Assembly: GCA_910586215.1 (NCBI GenBank) | Contig: CAJUGH010000012.1 | Span: forward strand, 1-64,000 | Length of the DNA stretch: 64,000 nt | Reading direction: 5' to 3' | Origin: an uncultured Acetatifactor sp. | Lineage (GTDB): Bacteria; Bacillota; Clostridia; Lachnospirales; Lachnospiraceae | Shown: positions 35,428-43,958 of the stretch, in pieces | Numbering within the stretch: the first letter of the stretch is position 1 | Layout: the number at the start of each line of letters is the position of its first letter | Position numbers and translations under genes: made by a program | The notes under the pieces: generated by a model | Databases searched by the model: none | What the model was told of the DNA's origin: nothing | Seen by the model: the letters and a program-made list of their open reading frames with translations, nothing else

Positions 35428-37101
35428 TTATTTCACATATTTTTCAAGTTTTTCCACTATATTTTTCAGGCACCCTGACTCAAAAGGACTCCGAAGACCC
35501 ACTTCCGTAATCATGTTGGTGAAGAAATCACTGGCAGACAGCCTGCATAGGTGGAGGTAACTCTCCCAGGCCCCCACAAAATCCCCATCCATCTTCACCT
35601 TGTACTGCAGGGCACAGGTCTGGGCCAGGCAGTAATCGATATAGTAGAGCGGATAATTGTAGATGTGAAGCTGCTTCTGCCAGAATCCGCCCTGGGCAAA
35701 GAAAGGATCCCCATCGTAATCCAGATGGGGCCTGTAGGCCTTCTCCAGGTCCAGCCATGCCCTGTTCCTCTCTGCGGGTGTCATCTCCGGATTCCCGTAC
35801 ACAATGTGCTGGAACTCGTCCACCATACAGCCGTAGGGAATGAAGGCCGCTGCATCCTCCAGGTGCATGTCCACATAATCCCCGGCCCGTTCCCCGAAGA
35901 ACAGGGGCATCCATTTCTCCGTGAAAAATTCCATGGACATGGAGTGGATCTCCGCTGTCTCCATGGTAATATCCGCATGTTCCCTAATGGGATCCATGCC
36001 TGACAGGTACCCCTGGAAAGCGTGGCCGCACTCATGGGTGATTACATCCACATCCCCGCTGGTACCATTGAAATTGGCGAAAATAAAGGGGGAATTGTAC
36101 AGGGGAATATAGGTCATGTAACCGCCTGCCCGCTTCGTCTTGCGTCCCAGCACATCGAAGAGTTCATTCGCCATCATGAAGTCAAAGAATTCCCCTGTCT
36201 CTGGTGACAGTTCCCTGTACATCTTCTGTCCTGCTGCCATGATCTCCTCCGGCGTGCCACAAGGTGCAGGATTCCCTTCCTTGAAATAGACGGACTCGTC
36301 ATAGAGCTTCAAGGCCTCCAGCCCCAGACGCTTCCTTCTCCTCTCATGTAGCTTCTCGGCAAAAGGCACAAAATAAGCCTTCACCTGGCTGCGGAAGGCC
36401 TCCACCTCCTCCTTGCCATAACAGTTGCGGTTCATACGGTAATATCCCAGTTCCAGGTAATTCCCATACCCCATCTTCTGTGCCTGGGCTGTGCGGTTCT
36501 TCACCAGCTTGTCAAAGATCTGGTCAAGCTGCTCCTTGTTCTCCTGGAAAAAGACGCTGATCTTCCCCCAGGCCGCCTTCCTCACCTCCCTGTTCCGGCT
36601 TACGGTATAAGGGCGCATTAGGGAAAGGTTCAGCTCCTTGCCGTCAAAATCGATTTTGGCGCTGGCGATCAGCTTGTTGTACTCCATGACCAGGGCATTC
36701 TCCTCCTGCATCAGGGGAATCAGCTTCTCATCCATGGCCTTCCTGGAGATCTCCATGTTCCGAAACGCCACTGGCCCGATCTTCTCCTCCAGGTAGGCCC
36801 GGTGAGGAGAATCGTACAGCTTCTTCTCATATTCCAGCACCAGGTTCCGGAGTACGGGAAGTTGCTGGTCATAGTATTCATGTTCCCCACTGTAGAAGGC
36901 ATCCGAGGTGTCCACGTCAAAGCGGATATTCCCAATGGTTACCAGACTGTTCACCTGGTCCATCAGTCCATAATACTGCTGGTGTACGGCAAACTGCCCA
37001 GGACCGTCCGGCGCCCTGTCAAATGCCTCCATCAGTTCCTTCATCTTGCTCTCCACCTGCGCAAAGTCCACACGCTGGTAAGGCATATCCTGAAATTTCA
37101 T
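35428..37101 (-). CDS. M3-family oligoendopeptidase
   Basis: Cytoplasmic zinc peptidase of 557 residues in the M3/PepF group. The active-site motif is HECGHAFQGY, with a downstream glutamate in ADITMETAEIHSMSMEFF. M3 enzymes degrade short peptides. GGAGG lies seven bases before the ATG at 37101; the frame is open for 52 more codons upstream, but that part is not family-like. It seems to be a single gene, divergent from the next. Confidence 0.95.
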   Translation of the reverse strand: MKFQDMPYQRVDFAQVESKMKELMEAFDRAPDGPGQFAVHQQYYGLMDQVNSLVTIGNIRFDVDTSDAFYSGEHEYYDQQLPVLRNLVLEYEKKLYDSPHRAYLEEKIGPVAFRNMEISRKAMDEKLIPLMQEENALVMEYNKLIASAKIDFDGKELNLSLMRPYTVSRNREVRKAAWGKISVFFQENKEQLDQIFDKLVKNRTAQAQKMGYGNYLELGYYRMNRNCYGKEEVEAFRSQVKAYFVPFAEKLHERRRKRLGLEALKLYDESVYFKEGNPAPCGTPEEIMAAGQKMYRELSPETGEFFDFMMANELFDVLGRKTKRAGGYMTYIPLYNSPFIFANFNGTSGDVDVITHECGHAFQGYLSGMDPIREHADITMETAEIHSMSMEFFTEKWMPLFFGERAGDYVDMHLEDAAAFIPYGCMVDEFQHIVYGNPEMTPAERNRAWLDLEKAYRPHLDYDGDPFFAQGGFWQKQLHIYNYPLYYIDYCLAQTCALQYKVKMDGDFVGAWESYLHLCRLSASDFFTNMITEVGLRSPFESGCLKNIVEKLEKYVK

Positions 37102-37323
37102 GTCTGCACCTCCCATTTTTCTGTTTTTTCCAATATACCCTATATTGCGCCTCCCGTGCAACCTTTTTTTGCAAATGGCAGTGGCCTGAAGGTGACTTTC
37201 ACGGCCATAAAAAGGAGCCGGCACGACATTTTTCTGTGAAAACCTTCCTTTTATCACTTGCGGATCCGGGCCTAAAGTATTATACTTAATATCAGCTAAA
37301 ATTTTCGTGTCGGAGGAGATAAC

Positions 37324-38454
37324 ATGTTTGACGAACTGAAGAAAAAGTCCTTGAAAAGTTCCCTGCTGGGAACCATCATCCTGCTGATCGCCGGAGTGGC
37401 GCTTACCGTGTTTTTAGGTGCAAAAGCATTCTCCGCTGCTTTCGGCTACACCACATTTGAAGACTTAGCACCCGATGAGATCCACCCCGGACAGTTGGTG
37501 GAAGCCAATGTTGTAGTGAACTTCGGTTCCTGCATAGAGGAATATGAGTACCAGGAGAGTGCCCCCAGGGCTACCCAGCGGACCACCAGCCTGTATTATG
37601 TGATCTGGACCAGGGACGGAAGCTTCAACGATGACCGCTACCTGGCCATCAAGGTTCCTGCGAAATACAAGAGCCAGATGGAAGACATGTACGAGAACAC
37701 GGCAGCGGGTTACTATTCTGATCCCATTACCCTGTCCGGTGAGGTCAAGAAGCTGAACGAAGAAGAACTTCGTTACTTCAAGGAGTATTTTGTCTATGAC
37801 GATGGCACGGAAGGTTTCACGGAAGCGGAGTACGAACAGATTACCCTTCCTTATTACATCAACGTGTATGCCAGCAAGGCCAGCATGAATGCCGTATTCC
37901 TGATCGGGTTTGCCGGCGGTGTTGTCTGTCTCATCTTCGGCATCCTCCGGATCGTGAAAGCCACCTCCGGCGGTTATCTGAAGAAGCTGCGCCAGGACAT
38001 CGTGAATGCCGGATACAGTGAGTCTTATGTGGAATCTGACTACGCTTCTGCTACCTCCATCACCAAGAACGGCAGCATCAAGGTAGGACGGCTTATGACA
38101 TATTACAGCAGCGGCGCCACCATGCGGGCCTTCGCCAACAAGGACATTGTGTGGGCTTACCAGAGTACCACGACCCACCGTACCAACGGCATCAAGACTG
38201 GTACTACATACAGTTCCATCCTGTACCTGCGGGGGCAGAAATCTGCCGTAACCTTGTCCATGCCCAATGAGGCTACCACACAGGAGTTCCTGAAGAGGGT
38301 TGGTACCATGTTCCCCTGGGCTGTGGTGGGTTATTCCGAGGATCTGCGGAGACTGTTCTTCAAGGAGTACCAGCAGTTCCTGGATCTACGCTTCAACACC
38401 ATGGAGCACAATCCCGTGGAAGTAGAAGGAGAGGGATTCACCAATCCCCAGTAG
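37324..38454 (+). CDS. Two-pass membrane protein of unknown function (DUF6709-like)
   Basis: Protein of 376 residues with membrane segments near 15-38 and 190-210. The loop between them (about 150 residues) should face outward and the last 165 residues inward. The layout and phrases such as FGSCIEEYEYQ and YYINVYASKASMNAVFLIGFAGG resemble Lachnospiraceae proteins grouped as DUF6709. I cannot test this here and no function is known. AGGAG lies seven bases before the ATG. It ends at a strong two-way terminator. Confidence 0.8.
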   Translation: MFDELKKKSLKSSLLGTIILLIAGVALTVFLGAKAFSAAFGYTTFEDLAPDEIHPGQLVEANVVVNFGSCIEEYEYQESAPRATQRTTSLYYVIWTRDGSFNDDRYLAIKVPAKYKSQMEDMYENTAAGYYSDPITLSGEVKKLNEEELRYFKEYFVYDDGTEGFTEAEYEQITLPYYINVYASKASMNAVFLIGFAGGVVCLIFGILRIVKATSGGYLKKLRQDIVNAGYSESYVESDYASATSITKNGSIKVGRLMTYYSSGATMRAFANKDIVWAYQSTTTHRTNGIKTGTTYSSILYLRGQKSAVTLSMPNEATTQEFLKRVGTMFPWAVVGYSEDLRRLFFKEYQQFLDLRFNTMEHNPVEVEGEGFTNPQ

Positions 38455-38462
38455 GGTTCCGT

Positions 38463-38512
38463 AAAAAGGAAAAGATCCGTGCAGCGTAAACTGCTCGGAT
38501 CTTTTCCTTTTT
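38463..38512. terminator. Bidirectional terminator between convergent genes
   Basis: A 17-bp arm at 38463-38479 (AAAAAGGAAAAGATCCG) pairs with 38496-38512, with an inner GCAG/CTGC stem. A-run on one side and T-run on the other let it work for both flanking genes. Confidence 0.9.
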
Positions 38513-38551
38513 ATCTTTTAGCATCCCGGGTCCATACAGTAAAGCAACGCC

Positions 38552-40705
38552 CTACAGTTCCATGAACACGGTATCATATGGCGCAATGGTCACGGTTCTG
38601 CTGCCATCCTCCGTGGGAATTGTGGTAGTCTGTTCTCTGTCGCTGTTGTTGATGACCACCAGTTTCCTGCTCTGGGGATAGTAAGCACATTCTGTATAAA
38701 GGTTGTCTGTCATATACAGTCCGCTGGTACCCTCCCCTCCTGCATAGCGGATCAAGTGGAACAACATACGGGTATTTTCCTGGTCCACCTGGAAAGAAGC
38801 CAGATAGATCCCTTTTCCCTTGCCAAATGCGTGTACTGTCACAAGAGGATTGTCCCCTTCTGCCAGCAGCACTTTCGCCTGGCCGTCCGTAAGGTACAGA
38901 TGTTCCTTCGCCTCCACCGTGGCACCTTCCGGCAGTACTTCCTCCTCATCCCCTGCCTGGAAGTTCCATTTGCCATGGCACACCCTGGCACCGGTATCCT
39001 CATCAATACCCAGCACATGGGCCATACGGAAGGTATAATCGTAGCCCTCCACAGCAGAAGGCTCGTTCACCCCAAGGAAAGTGCCTCCTTCATAGACCCA
39101 TTTTGTGAGCAGGGTGACTACCTCATCATCCTTCCAATTGTCCCCGCCACTCCAGGCACTGCCTGCACGTCCAGCGTTGATCACCACATCCACATCTTCC
39201 AGGGCACCCTTTTTCACATCCTCAAAGGAAATGAACTTCACCTCCACCGGCAGGCCGGACAAGGCCTCGTTGATATGGATCAAGTCATGCATATAGGTCT
39301 CATGGAAATGTCCGGACAGGGTCCAGGAGCGCAGCGCCCCCCAGCTATGGAGAACCGCCACCCTGGTCTTGATGGAATAGGGCCTGCCTGCCTCGTGGAA
39401 AGACTGGATCAGCCGGAATTCGTCGGATACCTTCTCTATATAGTCGCAGAAGTCCGGGAAAGGCTCCACCAGGTGCAGGTATCCGCCCAGTCCGATCCTG
39501 TCAATCTTCGCCCGCAGAAGGGCGCGGCGCACACTGTTCCAGTATTTCTTGGCATCCAGGGTAGGATCCCCGCCTTCCGTGAAGGTAGGCGCACCTCCCA
39601 GGCCCACCGGGAACAGGTACGGGTGCAGGCGCAGTTCATGGGTGGGCACATCCACCCCGGCACAAAGCCTGGCCTCATAGCCGGAGAACACGCACTTGAT
39701 CAGCCCGTCGAAACCAAATTCCTGGAACCTGCCATTGTAAGGCTCCACCCCCACCCAGCTGTCATCGTAGAACACATATGCCTTCTTGCCATACGCGTGT
39801 ACCATGTCAATGAGTTTTTTGCCGAAGGTGATTACAAAATCATTGATGAAGGCCATCCAGTCTGCCTTCTTCCGGTCTCCCGGCATATGGGTCACATGGA
39901 ACTGACCTTTGTTGATAAAATCCTCCGCTGTCATCCGGTAGCCGTACTGCTTCTCAAACTCCTCCAGGGCCAGGTCACTCACCGTGTAATCATAGGATCC
40001 CCAGTCAGAAAAAAGCTGCCGGTTCCTCTCGTTGCTGCCCCAGATCCACACAAAATTGTAGAACATGGAGGTAAAGCGCACCACCGTAGTATCCGGATGG
40101 GTCTCACACCAGTTCTTCATCCAGGAGAGCATATAGGCCTGTGTCTCCGGATACCTGGGGTCAATCTGCATGAGATGCTCCTTGTCCCAGTTGTTGGTAG
40201 TGTGATTGTACATGGAAATCTCTTCCCAGATCCGGTAGGCCAGGAAACTCACTGTGTACTTGTGAAAAGGGGTGATATCCTTCACGGTCACAGTGCCGGC
40301 CCCTTTGTCATAACTCCATTTTCCATTGTCTACCTTCTCATTTGTGGTCCTGTCATATACTTCCCAGTAAGGTAAGGCCCGCTCACTGTCATTGATGGCA
40401 AACTGCTCTGCAAAAAAACTCTCCATCAGGCTGATGGTCACATCCGCACCTGTGGCTACCATTCCAGGGGTACACAGAAACGTCTGCTGCAATTTGTCCA
40501 GGTTCTCCCTGGCCCATGCGTTGTGATCCCTGATGATGCAGATGGTAGAGTATATCCCATACCCTGCATGAACAATCTCGTCTGACAGCACCGTTCCATC
40601 GCTGTCACGGATCACATCCGCACCCCATTTCTCTGCCATCTGCAGGGTAAGCTTCTCATACCCCGACTCTCCGGGAAGTGTAAAACCACCCTTTGTCTTC
40701 GACAT
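38552..40705 (-). CDS. GH112 phosphorylase, probably galactosyl-1,4-L-rhamnose phosphorylase
   Basis: Cytoplasmic enzyme of 717 residues in family GH112, which cleaves beta-galactosides with phosphate to give alpha-Gal-1-phosphate. It shares the family opening (FTLPGESG..., WGADVIRDSDGT) and LMESFFAEQF, YTVSFLAYRIWEEISMYNHTTNNW, VVRFTSMFYNFVWIW, FYDDSWVGVEPYNG (the probable catalytic acid region) and the class-I-amidotransferase-like C-terminal part. Family members act on lacto-N-biose/galacto-N-biose or on Gal-beta-1,4-L-Rha. The adjacent acetylesterase and GH105 genes point to the rhamnose type. AGGAGG precedes the ATG at nine bases. A terminator at 40804-40839 suggests its own promoter. 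Confidence 0.9.
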   Translation of the reverse strand: MSKTKGGFTLPGESGYEKLTLQMAEKWGADVIRDSDGTVLSDEIVHAGYGIYSTICIIRDHNAWARENLDKLQQTFLCTPGMVATGADVTISLMESFFAEQFAINDSERALPYWEVYDRTTNEKVDNGKWSYDKGAGTVTVKDITPFHKYTVSFLAYRIWEEISMYNHTTNNWDKEHLMQIDPRYPETQAYMLSWMKNWCETHPDTTVVRFTSMFYNFVWIWGSNERNRQLFSDWGSYDYTVSDLALEEFEKQYGYRMTAEDFINKGQFHVTHMPGDRKKADWMAFINDFVITFGKKLIDMVHAYGKKAYVFYDDSWVGVEPYNGRFQEFGFDGLIKCVFSGYEARLCAGVDVPTHELRLHPYLFPVGLGGAPTFTEGGDPTLDAKKYWNSVRRALLRAKIDRIGLGGYLHLVEPFPDFCDYIEKVSDEFRLIQSFHEAGRPYSIKTRVAVLHSWGALRSWTLSGHFHETYMHDLIHINEALSGLPVEVKFISFEDVKKGALEDVDVVINAGRAGSAWSGGDNWKDDEVVTLLTKWVYEGGTFLGVNEPSAVEGYDYTFRMAHVLGIDEDTGARVCHGKWNFQAGDEEEVLPEGATVEAKEHLYLTDGQAKVLLAEGDNPLVTVHAFGKGKGIYLASFQVDQENTRMLFHLIRYAGGEGTSGLYMTDNLYTECAYYPQSRKLVVINNSDREQTTTIPTEDGSRTVTIAPYDTVFMEL

Positions 40706-40803
40706 ACTTCTCTATCCTCCTATCGTTCAAACTCCGATATCCAATCCGCAAAAACTTTGGGAAGAATTCCCGTCATGCCACCGCAGCCGACACAAACAAT
40801 TCG

Positions 40804-40839
40804 TGAAAAAACTGGGAAGAATCGCTTTAGCGATTCTTC
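40804..40839 (-). terminator. Terminator after the acetylesterase gene
   Basis: GAAGAATCGCT (40816-40826) pairs with AGCGATTCTTC (40829-40839); T-run on the minus strand at 40810-40806. It separates the hydrolase genes from the GH112 gene. Confidence 0.7.
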
Positions 40840-40849
40840 GGGGAATGAT

Positions 40850-42673
40850 TCAGATTTTCAGCCTGCGGCACAGTTCCACGGCCTCACCCCGGGTAAGTAT
40901 CCTTCCCAGGTTCCCGCTGCCGTCAGCCGGAAGCAGTCCCAGCCTGCAAGCCGCCTGTATGTATGGCCTGGCGTATGCCGCACACGTTTCATCATATATG
41001 CAGGATCCGGCCTCCGGAAGCTTCTTCCTGCTCTTGTATCCGTTCACCGCGAAGACCAGGAATTCCTCCAGCGTCACTGGCCGTTCTGGATAAAAACAGT
41101 CATTTTCCACCATTCCAGGATCAATCAGTCCGTTCTGCCAGGCGCATTCCACTGTCCCTGCGTACCATTCATGCCCTACCACATCCGTATACATATCATT
41201 ATACACATTGGTGGGGAAGAACCGGGCAGTCTTGATCACCATGTCCAGGGCAGATGCCCGGTCCACAGGCTCTTCCAGACGGTCTGTCCCTGCCAGGAGC
41301 GTTGCCCCTTCCTCCGGATCTGCCACATCCTTGAACTGCTCCGGCTTGGAAAGAGGTACAATCTCTCCTGCCGGTTCCCATGGGCCAAACCCTTCCGTGA
41401 CACATGACGCCAGGAACCTGTAGGCCGGATCCGGATGGCTGCCGCAGACGCTCCCTATCTGTGCCGCCACCAGCCCTGCCATGTGGTATGCCCCATAGTC
41501 ATTGCTGTGGGTATAGTCTCCAGGGAAGAAATAGGGTTTCGCCCCTTCCAGTCCTTTCTTCAGGATGAACGCCATACTTTCTCCATGGAGATCCAGTACC
41601 GGTACCCCTGTTTCTGCCCCCACCTCCATACAGCTTGCGGCATATTCTTCCAACAGGTCATTGTAGGTGCCGTCATTTCCCTTCCAGGTGTTCCTGGCGA
41701 GGGGTGTCACCAGCAGGGGATACATTCCTTTCTCCCGGCTTTCCTTTATGTAACGCAGCAGGTTCTCCCGGTAGCCCTCCCTGGCCTTCAGTTCTGCCAG
41801 TTTCTGGTCATTGTGGCCGAACTGGAACAGGATATAGTCCCCGGCCCTGCCATACTGTTCTACCACCCCCAGGTGCCCCTCCCTGCGGAAGCTGTCCGTG
41901 GTCAGCCCGGAATGGGCATGGTTGGACACGGCAATCCCTTCCTTCAGGTAGGCAGAGAGCATCTGCCCCCAGCCGCTGTAGCTGGTACCGGGCGCATAGG
42001 GATACGCTGCGCTCTGGTCCGTAACCGTGGAATCCCCCGCAATATAAAGGGTAGGGCAGTCTGTCTCTTCTATATATAGAGCCTGGATCCGGGGTCTGGC
42101 TGCCACCAGGGTGATGTCCAGGCTCCTGTCCTCATATACCTTCGTCTGTCCCCTGGGCACAATATCGCACACATTCACGGTCATGGTATGGGAAAACATA
42201 CCTCCCCGGGCCTGGGAAGCATCGGGAACCGCCCCCAGGAAAGCCAGCCGCCTGCGCCCGGTAAAGAGCAACATCTGCCCCTTCTCCTCCCCGGAGGCCC
42301 TGGCCGGAATCTCCAACGTTACCTTATAATTGCCCTGTCTGGGTACGTCAGCTTTGAATGACAGAGGAATCCACCTGTGTTCTCCCTGCCAGGTCTCCCC
42401 AGCCTCCTGTTGCAGGCTGGTCACTTTCCCGTCCGAGTCCAGGAAACAGGATCCTTCCTCCCCTTCCACACAGGTCAGTTCCTGCTCCTGATACCAATAG
42501 GTGGTCTCAAATCCCGCGTTCAGTTCCGGGAACTGGAGCAGTTCCTGTTCCCGCCTGTTTTTCTCTGTCACAAATCCATATCCCACTTCCGGTTGATAGA
42601 GATCCCCAGGGGAGATGCTTATGCCACCCTCCCCTGGTACCTCTTCCCCGAAGAGAAATCTCTTCCGAAACAT
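40850..42673 (-). CDS. Rhamnogalacturonan acetylesterase with SLH-like C-terminal region
   Basis: SGNH hydrolase of 607 residues, longer than a minimal acetylesterase. An N-terminal beta-rich region (about 1-200) precedes the catalytic domain, whose blocks are AGDST (Ser nucleophile), SGLTTDSFR, FGHND and GDYTHSNDYGA (Asp/His). The C-terminal 130 residues contain two S-layer-homology-like units (YTDVVGHEWYAGTVECAWQNGLI and FYPERPVTLEEFLVFAV). No signal peptide is visible, so the SLH-like part would be inside the cell. The gene starts two bases after the GH105 stop. It removes acetyl esters from RG-I oligosaccharides. Confidence 0.87.
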   Translation of the reverse strand: MFRKRFLFGEEVPGEGGISISPGDLYQPEVGYGFVTEKNRREQELLQFPELNAGFETTYWYQEQELTCVEGEEGSCFLDSDGKVTSLQQEAGETWQGEHRWIPLSFKADVPRQGNYKVTLEIPARASGEEKGQMLLFTGRRRLAFLGAVPDASQARGGMFSHTMTVNVCDIVPRGQTKVYEDRSLDITLVAARPRIQALYIEETDCPTLYIAGDSTVTDQSAAYPYAPGTSYSGWGQMLSAYLKEGIAVSNHAHSGLTTDSFRREGHLGVVEQYGRAGDYILFQFGHNDQKLAELKAREGYRENLLRYIKESREKGMYPLLVTPLARNTWKGNDGTYNDLLEEYAASCMEVGAETGVPVLDLHGESMAFILKKGLEGAKPYFFPGDYTHSNDYGAYHMAGLVAAQIGSVCGSHPDPAYRFLASCVTEGFGPWEPAGEIVPLSKPEQFKDVADPEEGATLLAGTDRLEEPVDRASALDMVIKTARFFPTNVYNDMYTDVVGHEWYAGTVECAWQNGLIDPGMVENDCFYPERPVTLEEFLVFAVNGYKSRKKLPEAGSCIYDETCAAYARPYIQAACRLGLLPADGSGNLGRILTRGEAVELCRRLKI

Positions 42674-42675
42674 AC

Positions 42676-43728
42676 TTACAGTGCACCATCCTTCTCAATT
42701 TTATCAGCCTGTAGCAGTGTGGCCAGAAATGCCAGCATCAGGCCCTGTCCCCAGCCCTGGATCCAGTCCCTGGAGATTCCCCGGTATCCCTCCTTGTCTT
42801 TCATCACTGCCGTACCCGCGGACACGTTCATCACCTTGCCATCCTCGCTCACATTGGCCAGCAGCCCTTTGATGGATTTGTTGATGTACTTGGAGTGGAG
42901 GGGGTTGCCCCTGGTAAGCATGGCTGCGGCGATTCCGGCAGAAGCAGAGACTTCCTCATAGGAGTCCGGGTCATCCAGCACCGTCCGCCAGAGTCCGTCC
43001 TCGGTCTGCACCGTCTTCAAGGCTGCAAGCTGCTCATTCAAGGAACCGGCCACATCCATATACTTGGGATACAGATAGCATTCCGGCAGGATCCCGCCTA
43101 CCTGGGACATGGTAAAAGCTGCCCATGCGTTTGCCCTGCCCCAGTAGATACCGGACATGTGGTCTCCCGTAATATTGTTGTACCCGTGGTAATAGAAGCC
43201 GCTGCTGGGATTCTGGAGATATTTGATATGCCAGTAGTACTGATTCAGTGCATCGTTAATCATCTCTTCATCCTTGTTCATCACACCCACCCGCAGCAGC
43301 AGGAAAGCCGCCATGAAAAGGGTATCGCACCAGGCCTGCTCCGGAAAATCATTGTTGGCAGACACCGTGTGCTGCAGCACATTATCCCCGAAACGGAGGG
43401 CATCCTTCTGGATGTAGGCAATCTTACTCATCAGGATATCATAGTATTTCTGCTCCTTCGTGGCATTGAACAGGGTAATCAGACAATGCCCCATGGCACA
43501 GGCATTCACGGTCCACACCCTGGGCAGCCCCAGGTCAATCAGCTCATCCACCCGGTCCTTCAGCAGGTTCAGGTACTCTTCCTTGCCCGTCTTCTCATAG
43601 GCATCGCTGATTCCATAATAGGCCACACCGCAGGGCCAGTCCCAGGTAAGATCCATATTCATGGTCTTCTTCACAATCTTGTCGATCACATCCTCAATCT
43701 GCTGCTTGTCGTACTGTAACTGTAGCAT
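42676..43728 (-). CDS. GH105 unsaturated rhamnogalacturonyl hydrolase
   Basis: Cytoplasmic (alpha/alpha)6-barrel enzyme of 350 residues that removes the 4,5-unsaturated galacturonate left by pectate/RG lyases from the non-reducing end of RG oligomers (YteR/YesR type). Characteristic stretches are WDWPCGVAYYGISDAYEKTG, QAWCDTLFMAAFLLLRVG, YYHGYNN, and YWGRANAWAAFTMSQV. The ATG at 43728 has GGAGG five bases upstream. It lies between the importer genes and the acetylesterase gene; a hairpin at 43881-43910 partly separates it from the importer. Confidence 0.93.
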   Translation of the reverse strand: MLQLQYDKQQIEDVIDKIVKKTMNMDLTWDWPCGVAYYGISDAYEKTGKEEYLNLLKDRVDELIDLGLPRVWTVNACAMGHCLITLFNATKEQKYYDILMSKIAYIQKDALRFGDNVLQHTVSANNDFPEQAWCDTLFMAAFLLLRVGVMNKDEEMINDALNQYYWHIKYLQNPSSGFYYHGYNNITGDHMSGIYWGRANAWAAFTMSQVGGILPECYLYPKYMDVAGSLNEQLAALKTVQTEDGLWRTVLDDPDSYEEVSASAGIAAAMLTRGNPLHSKYINKSIKGLLANVSEDGKVMNVSAGTAVMKDKEGYRGISRDWIQGWGQGLMLAFLATLLQADKIEKDGAL

Positions 43729-43880
43729 AACACCCTCCGTTCTGCCGCTGCCTGCGGCATTTTGGTCATTTTTGCCCCCCGCCTTCCGGCCTGGCTTCTG
43801 TTCTCTATTGTAAACTTTTATGTGGATATGTGCAATTCCTAATTCGAAAAACCTGAAACAATTCCGGTTTCTGTTGTATA

Positions 43881-43910
43881 AGATAGCCCCCCACTTCTGG
43901 GAGGCTATCT
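43881..43910 (-). terminator. Hairpin after the importer genes
   Basis: AGATAGCC (43881-43888) pairs with GGCTATCT (43903-43910). The T-run after it on the minus strand is short, so it may attenuate rather than fully stop transcription into GH105. Confidence 0.55.
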
Positions 43911-43958
43911 GTTCCATACTTATATGCTTTTGCGAAACCTGGTATACACTTTCCAGGA

